Shown: positions 36,215 through 50,399, numbered from the stretch's first letter. The stretch: DNA of 64,000 nt from Polytrichum commune (GCA_950295325.1 OX485804.1:65944033-66008032); one strand, 5' to 3'. The notes: a model not told the origin generated them from the sequence alone. Numbers and translations are program-made.

Positions 36215-37000
36215 TTAAGCCCGCCCACTCCACCATGTACCATTGTCAACTCCTTGGAAAATTGAAGTTGAGGTGTTGTTCTTGGGCGGTCTCCTTGTAC
36301 TACATTTTTTGGTAGCTTTAACTTTTGAAGAAATTCTAGTTGAATGTCTAGACACAACAAGGATGCCCACATCAAATCCCAATCCAACCAACATGGAAGT
36401 GGGCGAGGAGGAGGTGTTGAGGTAATCATCATTGTTATTAAAGTAAATTGAATTTTTAACTTGCATAAGCCTATCCTTGGACAAAAACAGGTTGGCATTA
36501 AATTGAGGAACCAAAGTGTCCTTGAAGATTTGATGTCCATGGTCATGCTCCACCATTGGCGTAACTTTCACAACTACAACATTGGATTCTCCAAACACTT
36601 CCTCACAATCCAACATGTTGGAATTAACTTGTCATGTTTCATCCTCAAAAATGGGTAGAGGAAGCACAATCTCTTCCACAACTTTGTCCTCCAAAAAACC
36701 CTTAGAGTTTCCATTCCCTTCTTCCATTTCAACCCTCAAAACTTCAACATCGCCATCATCCACCTCCGTAGGGTTATTACTCAATTTGTCAACCAGATGA
36801 GTTGCATCGGCTTTTTCTACAGTCCACGGAGTGTGGAACCATGCTTGCCGTGAAGAGGGGGTTGCGACTTGTGTCTCAAACTTGGTTAACCTTATGTAGA
36901 ACTTGCAGATTTGCTTGCGAGATCCAAAGTTGTGGGTCACATGAAACCCCTTCTCAGTCCAAAACACATCTTCCAATAACCCTAAACTTCCTCAAAATCA
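36215..37000 (-). pseudogene. Unidentified long reading frame with one stop
   Basis: Minus-strand frame open from about 37000 to 36215 except for one TGA at about 36629. About 110 codons (FWTEKGFHVTHNFGS...) precede it and 133 codons follow. The composition looks protein-like, with acidic and aromatic stretches such as DRLMQVKNSIYFNN. No ATG opens the upstream part, and its 5' side abuts a R2 TIR element (36995), so it is truncated. Family not recognised; a retroelement gag-like origin is possible. Confidence 0.4.
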
Positions 37001-37471
37001 CACACAAGAGTCAAGGCTCGTAACCATTGCACTTTAAGCACTCTCATGGGTGGGAGAGGTGGAGCCAGTTCAAGTTCACTTCACACTATGCTTGAGGGAC
37101 CAATGGAGTAAGTGAATGCAAGATTAATGTAAAGTGAACATGGATTTGTACACGGTATCAAATGGATCATGTTTCATGGCCGACTGGATTATTTTCCAAA
37201 ACCACATGTTGGAGGTAGGCCTACCACAAAACCAGAAACCATGGCATTTTGAAATCTCACAACTATTCATTTATCATATTCAATTATGTGTGAGGACCCC
37301 ACATGAATCGTAATTCCTTGAAATAGCATTTTACATATAATTTCACAATACACTTGAGAGCATGTGACCACATTACATGATTTTGGAAGTGTCTTGGGAT
37401 GGTCTTTGGACACTTCTTTTGGGCTCTCAGAATTTCATGGTCACGGCTCTTGGCTTGTGTGTGAAGTGGCC
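36995..37471 (+). mobile_element. R2 TIR element
   Basis: The right end TTGTGTGTGAAGTGGCC is the inverted form of the family's start CACTTCACACACAAG, here partly preserved (TCACACACAAGAGTC). Interior matches 44208-44625 and 52270-52640. Confidence 0.7.
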
Positions 37472-39265
37472 TTAAAGCAAGATATCCAATGCCAACTTCT
37501 AAATTGGAGAACTTTTGGTCAATTCAAGTAATTTTTCATCCAATCCAAATACATTCATTGAACCTCACATAAATTCTTTGTTCATCCAAATATTACATAC
37601 CCTACTTAAATTAGTAAAAAATAAATACCAGTCTGCATTTCACCTACCCTACTTTGAATATGGTATTTTATGGGTCATTTATCCAAGCTATAGTAATTCC
37701 AAATTAAGTAGGACTCTAAAGAGAACTACTTAATTTATAGTTCTCTATTGAATTGAAGGTACCCTATAATCTTTCTAACATGCTTTAATAAAATTTTGAT
37801 AGTGACCTCCCCGTGAACTTATTCCTATATGTTTGCCAACACTAACATAAGTCATGGAGAGTTGTTTGACATGTAAGTTATTGTCTCAGTTATGAGATGG
37901 ACCGTGGGTACAATCTTTGTAACAATTGTGACTAGGTCAACTTGATTGCCATTGTTCTCCCCTACTAGGTTAGGTGGGTCCCATAGTCTCCACATCTTTT
38001 GATTTAGTTGATTGACCTAATGACCCCCTTATAATGATTGGGTGGATCATAGCAAAGTTAAAAGTCTAGCATGGCTCAGTGGAGAATGAAACTCACACTA
38101 CTTACAAGGTGGAGATGAATTTCAAGCACTCAAGTGGTTGGCTCCATTTGTAATGAATGGCATCCCCCCCCCCCTAGTGGGTACCCAAGAAAATATGATG
38201 ATTCAACATCAATGGTCACATATTTCAAATGCATATACCCTCCACTTTTTGAAAACTAATTTAGTTTTATATATACAAAGGTTGAAGCATCATTATCCTT
38301 GTGCAAATTGTTGGGAAAGTCAAAAACAACCCTAGAAGGTCAATCAACATGGTCCTCACTCACTATAGCCATGTATGAAACCTCCTCCCCACCCCACCCC
38401 CCCTCCCACAAAAAAAGAACCATGACATGTTGAAACCTAACCAATGAAGAGGGACAACCGATGCTACTCACATATCAACTAGTAGTTTATGAGAAATAAC
38501 CGGTTCAAATTCAAAACTCCAAGAAAATTACCAATCCATTTATAGGAATTTACATAATATTCTCAATGTTATAAAGAAAAACCGAAAGATGTTAACATGT
38601 AACTGGTTGGTCTTGGAAATGCTAGGATCTCAACCGACTATGTCCAAAACTCTCCCTAGGCACTAAACCGAACACTAGGCCAAAGCATGGTAAAATGAAC
38701 AAAAAAATTATCATGTCTATTTAGAGGCGCAAATAACCACACTTCCTAGTTATATAGCTCAAAATAATGATAATGATTCATATTTAAGTTATTAATAAGG
38801 TGGGTCATGACTTTTCTATAAATATATTTGCAAACATTTACATCCATAGAAGTAGATTCTAAAGCTTGTGAAATCTACTTCCATAATTGTCAATTTTTAG
38901 AAAGTGAGGGTGAAGTAGATCTTAAGAAAATGTACTTTGCTTCAAAACTTGTGGTGCACTAACATACAATATAATCTTGCTAAATGTTTTAACTTTACAC
39001 ACAAATCATAACAAATTTTGAAATGAAATAGGTTTTAGCTCAAAACCACCACTTAGTTTAGGATCTACTTCATACGTATCTCCATAATACTAATGAGGCA
39101 AAATATTTGTATTATGTTTGGTTCAAATCCATTGGAGGGTTTCATGATCTTGACATGACAATTCGTACAGAATTGAACCTACTTTCCATACTATATATGA
39201 AAATATATCACAATGAAAGGGCATACCACTTTTCTTGTTCACTTTACCATGCTTTGGCCCAATAT

Positions 39266-39515
39266 ATTGATTATTGTATTTAGTGTCATATGACTTTTTA
39301 TGTCATTGTGGTAACTTTTCTAATGATATTTCTTATGAATAAGTTTACAAATAATGTCACCTTAACTTATGTTTAGTTCATCCACTTTTGGTATGTTTTG
39401 CATCCCAACATTTCTATAATGAAACATTGTCATGGATGATCAAAATTTGGATGAAAAATCACCTGGCAGGTGACAGTAATTGCCAATAAGTGACACTAAA
39501 TACCCACCTAATAAC
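39266..39515 (-). mobile_element. R3 TIR element, inverted copy
   Basis: Terminal TATTTAGTGTCA in inverted orientation at both ends; interior GAAACATTGTCATGGATGAT. Other copies at 49500-49752 and 52942-53202. Confidence 0.65.
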
Positions 39516-40479
39516 TATCCAATACCTCACACTAGTCATGCTCAATAAACAAAAACTCAAAAACTATCAGCCACCAATACTTCCCACCTAAACAAATACA
39601 AACAACAAATCCCAAGAATGAACCTCACAACATGCTACCCCAAACCCACTCAAATAGCTTAGCTAAAGGGATAAACTAACCCCAGGAGTCACCCTCGCAA
39701 ATTGAATCCAACATAAGTTGCAATTAGCCAAGACTACATGCCCTTGTAACACCCACCCTTGGGATACACAACATTAACAAACAAAACATATACCCCCCCC
39801 CCCAAAAACCCCCAGCAAGCCGATAATGCCCCTTTCACCACGTCCAAGAGGAGGTAGTAGCACGTATCCCATTGCCCTACTTTATGGACTTGCTCCAAGG
39901 TTCATATATGAGCTCACTACTATAATCAAGGTGAAGCGTCCCTCACTCACTCCAGCACTAGTGGTTGGCATCATTTCTCTCTCTTCTCAGAGGACATCAG
40001 AGGGCATCTTCTGCATCTTCTATCACAGAATCTACCAATAGAATTCTTGGAGGAATCAACCTTTGCATTTTCTAGGAGACCACATGCAAAAACGGGGTGT
40101 ATAATAGGGGGTAACTATATCCATTTTTTCTTTTCTTTTATGGTACCTAATTCTACATAGTTTTGTAAATTTTTGTAGTTTGTTGGAAGCTAATTTCTAA
40201 AAGGTACAGTACTACTAGAAAATACTCATTGACATTATATTTTGATTTGAGATACAAGAAACCACCTGGATAAATAACTTGCAGTAAACCCAAAAAAATA
40301 AAATAAAAATAAAAAATAAAAAATCCCAATTGTTCATACTAGAGACAATGAACTCTTTTAGAGTTCATGTGACTACATCTATCAAAAGGACAACTTCTGC
40401 ATCTTCTATCATAGGATCCCCCAATGAAATCACATGCATAAAATTTCATCATTTCCAATTTTTTTGCTTAAGTCTTGAT

Positions 40480-41465
40480 TTACTAAATACCCAATTAATA
40501 TGACTACTTATTGAATACCTATTTTTGAATGGTATGTGGTTAGATGTGGCTACAAGAACGGATACCAATAAAACATGTGTTTAAAAGAGACTAGATTTAG
40601 GTTTTCAAAACATGATAACCATTCTAAGCTCAACACTCAACATAATTGAAGGACACATATATGATCATTTGATGAGCCCGAGAATCCTCACTTTGATAAT
40701 GTGTAAGATATTCGTATGAGCACAAGGAATTGTGAGGAAAGTGGCTATGGCCTCGATTTAGATTTTGCTAACGATCTCATAACAATCATCTCATCCTCAT
40801 TGCATGTCACTTGTCGTAGGAGGAATGGGCTAGTCGTAAAAAGTAACCATTTTAGACCCATCCACCTGACGTCGGATGGTGGATGATGACACTTTCAAAA
40901 CACGCTAACCATTCTAAGCTCAACACTCAACATAATTAGAGGAAACCTATATGACCATTTGATGAGCCCAAGAATCCTCACTTCGATAATGTGCAAGATA
41001 TTCGTATGAGCTCGAGAAATTACGAGGAAAGTGGCTACAACCTATATTTAGATTTTGCTACCCATCTCATACTCATTGCATGCTTCTTGTTCTAGGAGGA
41101 ATGGGCTAGTCGTAGAAAGTAACCATTTTAGACCCATCCACCTGATGTCGGACAGTGGATGATGACACTTTCAAAAACATGATAACCATTCTAAACTCCA
41201 CAATCAACATAATTGAAGGACACCTACATGACCATTTGATGAGCACACAATCCTCACTTTGATAATGTGTAAGATATTCGTATGAACACGAGAAATTGTG
41301 AGGAAAGTGTTACTGCCTCAATTTAGATTTTGCTAACGATTTCATAACAATCATCTCATCCTCATTGCATGTCTCTTGTCCTAGGAGAAATGGGCTAGTC
41401 ATAAAAAGTAACCATTTTAGGCCCATCCAAGCAACGTTGGATGGTGGATGATAACACTTTCACAC
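40480..41465 (+). repeat. R1 element with its 3' part triplicated in tandem
   Basis: One R1 body starts at about 40480. Its ~280-bp distal part, marked by ATAACCATTCTAAGCTCAAC, occurs at about 40611, 40901 and 41179. Spacings are 290 and 278 bp. Each unit ends in CCCATCCACCTGACGTCGGA or a close form. The last is followed by a C13 A9 tract. 41470-42000 has no feature recognised. Confidence 0.75.
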
Positions 41466-42009
41466 CCCCCCCCCCAAAAAAAAGTCCCTTCCCTCACACA
41501 TTGTACATGACAAGCAACCTTTGGCTTTACCCTTCATGTGCATAACTCCATTTATACCACCCCTTCAAAAGGGCTCAAGATTTCCTGACAGCAATCAAGC
41601 CATCCAAACTGGATGATGTGCATTATTTTGCCAAGAACTAATCACCTTTCCCTTCAATATGATTGATTACGCTTGCCGGATTGTTTACAATTTTTATGGC
41701 ACTAATTTGGGACCCTTGACTTTGAATCTAACATAAAATATCACTATATTCGGTAATTGGAGATTTTTTCATGATTTTGAGACTACTTAAGGACATGGTT
41801 TTCAAATAAAGAACAAGGAAAACACAAATATATATTCAATGTGACTTAACAAACCGGTTCACATGGGCAACACTAATCAATTTGACACAAATATATGTCA
41901 TCAGAATAAGAAATTGGACCAAATGTTAAACCATTTGCATTTATTTTGAGACTTTCCAAAGTCTTTGATTAACGAATACAGTGATAAATTATGTGGGCCT
42001 TACCTGGTC

Positions 42010-42612
42010 CCTTGTCTTAACTCTCATTCGCATGCACTTATAGTTAAGTGAGATATTTTAGGGCATTACAAAAACTTCTTATATCAAATACACATCAAGA
42101 TACTACACACTTATGGATGTAGGAATTTATGATGGACTACTTCAAGAAAACACAGTATTAATATAGCTATCACGGTGTACATGTGGCGCCCAAAAATGCC
42201 ATTGCGATGCTAGGTTTAAGCCCGACATACCATATGTCGGAGGACATCCATACAACTACCCCCCACCAAAAGCTCCTACATCATAATCATAATACGCTTC
42301 ATAAAAATTTACATATTGCAATAATAGATTTGTTGCATAATCCTTTGGTAGGAAAACCGCAAAATGTCAACCACTTGTCAACAACATCATAACATGAGGA
42401 TGGGACATAGCCCCACTTATAGTCTTAGTTGCAGGTGCAAGAGCCACCACACACATCTCATTAATGAAAAGTTTGGGAGCAAAACTAAAACTCCTTGTCA
42501 CAAAAATCAAGAGTGCATTTAAACAAATCAACACAATCGGCACACAATATGCACACTCCATATTGGTTCATCAACAAAGACTAGAAAACCGGCAATTTGT
42601 CGAAGACCTCCA
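42010..42612 (+). pseudogene. Decayed second copy of the R2-type LINE tail
   Basis: Translated in one main frame from about 42110 with at least five stops, it parallels the 11811-12581 protein. QENTV, CTCGAQKCHCDARFKPDI, FTYCNNRF, VAGARATTHISLMKSL, INTIGTQYAHSIL and LENRQF match in order. The upstream part (42010-42110) matches in another frame (QKLLIS), so there is also a frameshift. The RPD/KPD and zinc-side cysteines survive, but the acidic residue of the endonuclease motif falls in a gap with stops. It is dead. Confidence 0.78.
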
Positions 42613-44207
42613 AGACGTGCCCTAGATCAACAAATAAAAAAGGAAATACTAGTGGCGCAAACCAAATGATGCCAAACCTGCATTGCACCTAGATTCAACT
42701 AAACAATCCATCACGAACCTCCAAGTCCCCCCATAAACCAACACCACAATAACAAGTTTGGTGGTAGCATAAAGCACTATCTTAGCTTAGTTAAGAATTG
42801 CTCAGGGATAGGCTGTTGGCTGATATCACATTTCATGCCCATCTTCACATAGGAGTGACAAGTCAAATTACACACACATCCACTCAAACAAGCTCCACAT
42901 GAATCGAACTCAGACCAGATGATACAAAATAAACACTCACTCCCAGCCAACATGGAGCTAAATGACTTGGTACCCACGCATCACCAAAAACCCACCCTTA
43001 TATCCTACTTTGTAAATGGTTCTATGCCTTCGAACAACACCCAATAACTACAATTATAAGTTATTGGTTTTACTGATGATAACTAGCTACTCATGTAGTG
43101 TCTCCAGCTTGTAAAGGGTGAAGTAGTTATTTCTACATCTAACATGGAAGGCCGGAGTTCTTCTTCTTGTAAGTGAGATATGGCAACTTGGTGTGTAGTT
43201 AGGAATGGACACTAAAAAGACATGGGTTGCGATGGGGTTATGATGTGATTGGATTATAATTATGTATTTTTTCATATTTTGGAATGGTGCTTATTTTTAA
43301 AGTGAAGGAACCTTTTCTATCCAATGTATGGATGAAATCTGATATTCTTCAATACGCTTGTCTTATAATAGTATGTTTTGACAACTTCATTTAAAATTTT
43401 AAATGCAGTGAAGAAATTTGACATACTTATCCATTTCAAGTATTGTGTTTACAATAGAATGCTATCTTTACAATTTAGCTCATCAACTGGGGTCGAAGTA
43501 GCAATTTTTCACCAATATAATCTACATTAGATTGAACTTGGACTAGGTTTGTGCTCAAATATATACACACACTATTATAGGTTCAAAATTGAACACAATT
43601 GAGAGGACCTGTTTAATTGTGAATCGAGAAGACCGATCTTATTTTGTTCTCTTGACCTTTTGCATCTCAACTATAATCTAAAACTTGAAATGATCATTTT
43701 CATGATGCATAATTCCTGATTGGATGAGACAATTCCCAATTTGAAGTAAAGGCCAAATTTATTTATGGAAGTCACAGTCCCCACTGTAAAGGCCATATGT
43801 CACCATACTAAAATCAAGACTTTCCAATATGTGTGTCACGGCATTACAATAATCTCATATTTAACTCGCTCTTGCATATTGCCTTACAAACCAACATACG
43901 GAGCCCACCACAAGTGATGCATTTCTAAAGCAGTCAAGTAGACAAATCATCCTTTTCAAACACCCACTTTTGGATGCCAAATGGTTCAATAGTCTCCTAG
44001 AACAAACACTTCCACTTCTCATATCATTCTACATATTAATATGACAACTCATTGGTTGATATCATAAAATTAAAAATTAAAAAAAAAATCATCCGTTTTG
44101 GCCTTTAGGGGTTATTAGATGTGAGTAGCTAAGCACCTATTTACAAGTTGTACTTCATCCTGATCAATGAACGAGGAGAACCGGCCGCTAGTTATTGATG
44201 AACCAAT

Positions 44208-44625
44208 TGAGGGCCACTTCACACACGAGACTGAGAGCCCATGACCATTCCACTTCAAGCACTCTCATTGGTGGAAAAAGGCGGAGCCGTTCCAAGCTCG
44301 CTTCACACTACGCTTGAGGGACCAACAGAGTAAGTGAATGCAAGATGGATGTAAGGTCTACATGGATTCCCACATGGCATCCAATGAATCATGTTTCATG
44401 GTCACTTGGACTATTTTCAAAAACGACCTCTTGGAGGGAGGCCTAACACAAAACCAGGAGACCATGGCACTCTAAACGCTCACAACCGTTGGATTTATTC
44501 TATTTAATCATGCATGACGACCCCGCATGAATAAAAATTCATTGAAATAGCATGTGGTTGAGGGACCGGTCACGTATGACTTCACACTACACTTGAGGGT
44601 CCGTGACCACACTGCATGGAAATGA
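44208..44625 (+). mobile_element. R2 element, right end missing
   Basis: Starts GGCCACTTCACACACGAGAC and runs through GGTCTACATGGATTCCCACA. The right terminal repeat is absent. The preceding 42650-44200 holds only a short R1 scrap (about 43540-43640) and no gene. Confidence 0.65.
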
Positions 44626-45119
44626 AACAAAAATTTAACATTGCTTGCAGGACATTACCATAACTGCCTTGCATATTATGAGGATCCGAAGGAGTCACTT
44701 CAGCAACAAATACATAATGAGCAATAATCTGCATACTGATGGCCCAAGTCAACACTTATGTTTAAGAAAACATGTATGTACAAATTAATGATTGTAATTT
44801 TTTAATTAGTAATTCACCATACCTTTCTTTAAGTTGGGTTCTAATGAGAGAGAGGGAGTTATTGCATACAAGCATACCTTATCATCCATCCAACGTAAAA
44901 GCTTGAGCTTATTGGGTTATGGCTGATTCATCTCAAATGACTTGGACTGGAGGAATTCAAGGTTTTTAGAGCTGAAGCTTGAGTCAAATCAATTAGAAAC
45001 GATAATTTTCAAGGTGCACACTATTTTAGGGTTTTTATGTTGGATGAACGAGAGGTATGTTTGTATGTGACAATTCCCTCTCTCCGTCCATCATTAAGCT
45101 GACGTGTCCATCAATGTTG

Positions 45120-45965
45120 GACCGGTATACATGTCAATGTATGGCTCCCAAGGAAGGCACCTCTATAGAAAATTGGCATACACGTGTGGGATCCAAGTAC
45201 TTGTTACGAGGCAATTTTTACCTTAGCCTTTGAATTTTGTGGACCCTATATTTATTAAACATCCTATTAATCATTATTTTGTCCACCCTATACATGGTTT
45301 TAAATTGCAAAATTGTGCAATAAATTGCACCTTATTTTAAAATTTTAAAATGTAGGGACTCAACTTTTTTGTCCTTGTGGTATTGAAGTGGAGGTCCTTG
45401 CTTGTTGTCGTTTTGTCCTGTAAGGAAACATTGAAAAATGAATAAAAGTCAAAGCAATATGAAGATGCCGTGACCGTGTGGTTCAAGGAGTTGTGCAAAA
45501 TGACAATGGAAAGGGAAAACTACCTCAACGTGCTTCTAACGCTAAAAACAACCCTCATTTTTCTTGTCTAATCCGTAGTGAACCAAAGGCCGTCCACATT
45601 GGACCAAAGTTCATCCACAATGAACTGAACCTCATCCATATTGATTGAAATTTCATTCTCATTTCTGACAAACCCTCACTATCTTTTAACATAACTTAAG
45701 CTTCCCGCTAAACACACTCACTCAAATTTATCCTACAAAAGAAATTCATTCCAATTTTTGTTAGGCTATTTTACAAACTAGAAAAAAGTAAAGTAGCACA
45801 ATTTAAAGTACTACATCTTATATATAAATCACTTATGGATATATTATGAAGCCTAATGTAGATCTAAACAATATAAAAGAATTTTGTCTTACAAATATAT
45901 TCCACCCTACCTTTTCTCAGACGTCGTTTCTATGTAAATCACTAGTGAACGCCCCTAGTGCATGG
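45120..45965 (+). repeat. R6 repeat, forward copy
   Basis: About 840 bp matching the reverse complement of 50400-51240. Shared marks: GAAAATTGGCATACACGTGT, TTGTGCAAAATGACAATGGA and GAACGCCCCTAGT at the right edge. No terminal repeats or coding. Confidence 0.7.
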
Positions 45966-47110
45966 TATCGATAATCAACATCAATAATAGTATTAGAAAC
46001 CCTACTCATGGGTATCAAAATTGAGATACCAGTTCAATATTGATATTTGGTGGGTATGTCAATGTTAGAGACTTGTTAGAGGCTTGAGTTGTTATTTGGT
46101 TCAAAGCCACTCTAAACCACATTAAAACTCAGACTTACAAAGATAACTCTTGCATGTTGTATAGATCCGAATGACATTACAAACAAAAATTCCTTCAAAT
46201 ATTTATACCACACGGTTTGTTTGTTTGTTTTAAAAAATATGTGAAATCTTCATTATAGATTCCTGAATGGTATTAAAAAAAATACCAATCCAACATTGAT
46301 GACAACCTTGTTCCACACCTAAGTTACATCTTACTTGTGTCATGTTGAGCTCTACATCACAAATAATGATAATTTCAGTCCTATGGGAGCCCAAACCGTG
46401 TTAGTGAGGCGTTGTGAATGCCTCCTATGTGGTCGGGGGCTAGGAAGATCTTGGCCATCAATTTTGATCTGACAAATCTAAAGGCTCCTATGCAGCCCCC
46501 ACTTATGGCTTCTCTTCCCCTCATGTAGAGCTTGAAAAACTTCACGTTGGTGAAATCTCCACATCCATCCACTCACAAATCTTGGATGATTTTTTTTCAA
46601 ACTAAGTCCTTTATTAAAATGACTTGCGGAGGAGATGGTTCAAACTCCTACCTCTTCCTTCTAAAAGGTACAACCAAGGGTATTAGCCATCAACTCCAAG
46701 CCCCTTTTGATGACCAACATTGAAATGAAATGAAATTTAACCAGTTGTATGAGAGCATTTAGGAACCCTCTGGGAACTTTCAAAATCCCACACAAATGCT
46801 CTCATACGATGGGATGAATAATCAACCCTTTTATCTTGCAAACATTGAATTTTCATCCGCCAAAATGTCATCCGTTAGAAGTATTTTTTAGGTTGCTCAA
46901 GCAATTTCGTAGACCGTAGGATGAGGCTCTATGAATGGATGGCTTGGATGTGGTTTGCCCACAAACCACACACACTTCATTCACAGCGCCATAGTGACAT
47001 GGGAGCCCAAATGGACATCATTAGTAAGTGGCTCAAATGGTTACCAATGCACAACATCACTCATGAATTTTAGAATATTTTAGCTCAATGAACTCGGAGA
47101 AACGCTTGCT
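45966..47110. other. No recognised feature
   Basis: Chance frames only; a 63-codon minus frame at 46381-46572 has no known domain. Confidence 0.35.
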
Positions 47111-48602
47111 AGTTACAGATGAACCTATTGAATTTGAGAAATAACCAATTGAAGTTCAAGACTCCATGAAAACTACTGCTAAATTTAGAGGAATTATATG
47201 GAATTGACCTCAAATTAGTAAAGAAAAACCGAAAGATCACAACATGTAACCAGTTGGACTTGGGAACACTAGGATCGGTGTTCAAGACTGAAGTCCTCAT
47301 ATGAATTTCATTTTGAAGGGCTCTCATATTTCAGCCTTTCAGTTGAAGAGTTGGTTCAAATCCAAGACGTATAAAAATGAAATACAAGACTCATATTAAA
47401 CTAGCACATGAATTACATGGTACATGTTTCTAGTACAATGTGAAGAACTAAGAATCAACCATCTAACTCCACTACTCGTAGTGACAATACCCTACGCTTG
47501 TTGGTTCTTGTGGTGGGCAGATTATATTGAGGACTTCAAGTGACTTCTTCATTTTCAATTTGAGGTTGCATTTTGAAGGGTTGTTTTGAGAGAGGAGGTA
47601 TATTTTGAAGGGCCAAATCACATTCAAAGGGCATCGAAGACCTCAATCTCGAACATTGACTAGGATCTCAACCGATATCGCCCATAAATCTCTCCGGACA
47701 TTCATTTTGACCAATTTGCCCAAAACTCTCCCCGGACACGGTTTCGACCACTCTACACTCGGTGTCCGATTTAGGCTTCACACGTCTTTTATGTGCACAA
47801 ATCGTCTCGGGAACCGCCTACTTCGAACATCGAATGCAAGTAGCTAGCTAGCTAGGCCCACACATTTTTTTCTCTTTGAGTTCGAGCGAAACTCGGAAAA
47901 AGTCGGGCAATCACGTAAGATACATACACGACTTTTTAAGCAAAGGCCATTAAGTTAAGCTCCACCGACGCACCTGAAGTAGGCTAACACATATAGGGCA
48001 CTTAAAGAACTAATAGAAAGCCAAAGCCAATGATTGAATGGGGCCTAGCAACGATATGAAGAGGGGTTGCGTCAAACCACAAACGACCACATGATTTCCG
48101 GGTGTCGACAATTGGTTGGATTCTCCCCTCTAAATATAGGCATGCATAAAGGGAAAGGGGGGGGGGTGGGGGGAAGAGTCTAGATGGATTGATGAGTCTA
48201 AAGTTAGTAAGAGGACATCTAGTGTTCCGGGCTGACGTAAAATCATATAAACGCCATATAAGACGCATTGTGTCTATATTTATTTTATACATAAGTCCGG
48301 GAGTCCGAGGGAGGAAGACTTTAAGAGATTGTGTGATTGGAACACGAATGATCCCACACAATCCCTTGCTTGTATACTTATTAATAAAAGGATATGACGA
48401 CGTCTTTGAGCAAATTCCACTTTAGGGTTTGGTCTTTTGGGCAAAAGGGTGGCCGCTCGTTGGTCAAAAATGACATGGCCAAGGTCGAGTTCCGTTCACA
48501 CTAGAGGGGGAGTTGGTGGGCCTTGCCGGCCTATATCATGCACCAAAAGTGTGACATGGATAAGGTACGTGCAGAGCATGTGTAATAAAGAGTTAGTTGA
48601 GT

Positions 48603-49235
48603 CGCCATTGCCGATTGTGGGCACCTATTTTTGCATACAAAGGAATTTGAATTGCATTTAATTTGAAAAGTGATAGTTAATTACATTCAATCACACTTTA
48701 TTAGTTTGAATGTGTATGAGTGCTTGTGGAAATAGAAGGCATTAACTAAATATACTATAAAATACACATGCTAAAATAAAGCATTAATTTTAGTTTCGTT
48801 TTAGAATGACAAAGATCCTTTCAATGGTAAGTTACACAAAGTACAGTCTTAGTGCTAATGAGGGTTTTGTCTTCCAAGTTTGCTTTATTGACGGATTCAC
48901 TTTGAAAATGAAATTCCAGTCAATTGCTTATTTAGTGAATGGAAGTGAAATTGTGATCTTGGACCTTGAGGATGAAGTGCACTCAATATGAGTTACATGG
49001 ACAAGCGGCCTTCAAGAATACAAGGGCAATTTTATTTTTCAAAGTCGGGCGGAGCGGGCAGCAGTTTTCGGCCGAAATTTGGAATTTCTATATTTGTTTT
49101 GTGGGGGCCGCCTGGAGGTGCCGGATTGCGGGTCCGGGCCCCTATCCACCTCACCCTAAAAGTTCGTAGGGGGAGGTCTAGCATCTGCCTTACCATTTGT
49201 GGCCACCTATTTTAGCATACCAAGAATTTGCATTC
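48603..49235 (+). repeat. Segment bounded by 40-50 bp direct repeats
   Basis: 48603-48650 and 49188-49235 share GGCACCTATTTTTGCATAC / GGCCACCTATTTTAGCATAC with flanking similarity. The inner part after 49020 is more G/C-rich than its surroundings. It could be a small LTR-type remnant or a duplication. No ORF recognised. Confidence 0.4.
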
Positions 49236-49499
49236 CTCACAAATATTAAGCCTTAATTAGACCTGTTCATGGTCTCGTTTGGGTGTGATTTGCCTTCAGG
49301 TTCGCCCACGCCACCTAGTTAAGAGAATTAGCTAACTTATGAGTTTACTGAAGATTAGTTAATTAAAATGTTATATTAATTATGATGATTAGCGTCACCA
49401 ATTCTATTTGTCTTGCTCAATATTAATTGTAGTCCATGGTATAGTGTCACTAAAACTAGATGTTAACCCACCATTATTTGTCATTCCTTTAAATTTTTG

Positions 49500-49752
49500 G
49501 GGGGTATTACAGATTGACAGTGTTGCAATTACTGTCACTTACAAAGTGATTTACTATCCAAATTTCAATCATCCATGACAATATTTCATCACAAGTTGTT
49601 GACAAGAGAAGGTAGGGTTTTGGTCGATGGATGAACTCATCCATCATCCATGACAACATTTGTTCACTTATTCATAAGAAGTGTCATCCGAAAAGTTTCC
49701 ATAGCGACATAAAATACCACGTGACACTAAATACCATATTTAGTGGAGTGGA
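49500..49752 (+). mobile_element. R3 TIR element
   Basis: Matches 52942-53202 over CATCCATGACAA, GACAAGAGAAGGTAGGGTTT and AAGTGTCATCCGAAAAGTTT. The right end GACACTAAATACCATATTTA is retained; the left end is worn. Confidence 0.65.
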
Positions 49753-50399
49753 CTAAAATCATGGTTAAATTGTCCACACCACCTAGTAGTTAAGAGAATT
49801 AGCTGACAATGTGAGTTAGTGAGGATCAGCTTGTTAACATGCTAGCTAACCAATTGTGCACTCACACATCCTGGTTACGACTCACCAAAGATTGACCAAT
49901 TTCATAGAGGAGTTAAGGTTGACCGACCAAAGTCAACACTCAACTTGCCCAAGTTTTGAAGATGACATGAAGTATGATACGATGTAATTTTTGTGGCCCA
50001 CATCGATTAGGTCTCATTACTATCATAACTAAAACTAAACATTATAATTGTAGATTTTTTGAAAATATGTATCTAAATTTGAATATTGAAAATGATATTA
50101 TAATATTAATTTATCATAAAATGTTTTTTATGATTTTGAAATGTAGAGTGATTTAGGATGATACACATGGGAAAAAGTGTGGTCCACCTTGTAGTGGAAC
50201 AAAGATGGGGGAAAATGAGGGGTGGCAATTCAAGGAAAATAAATGGGCTAATCATTTGGTACAAAGTCAATTAGCACAGAGGGTATGAACAAAATTGGAT
50301 GAGTTAAGATCTCTTCACAAAAACAAGGTCCAAACAGTTAGCTAACTTCTAGTTTGATAAGTTTTATTTGAACCTTAATTTTATCTAGTTGTTGCGGCC

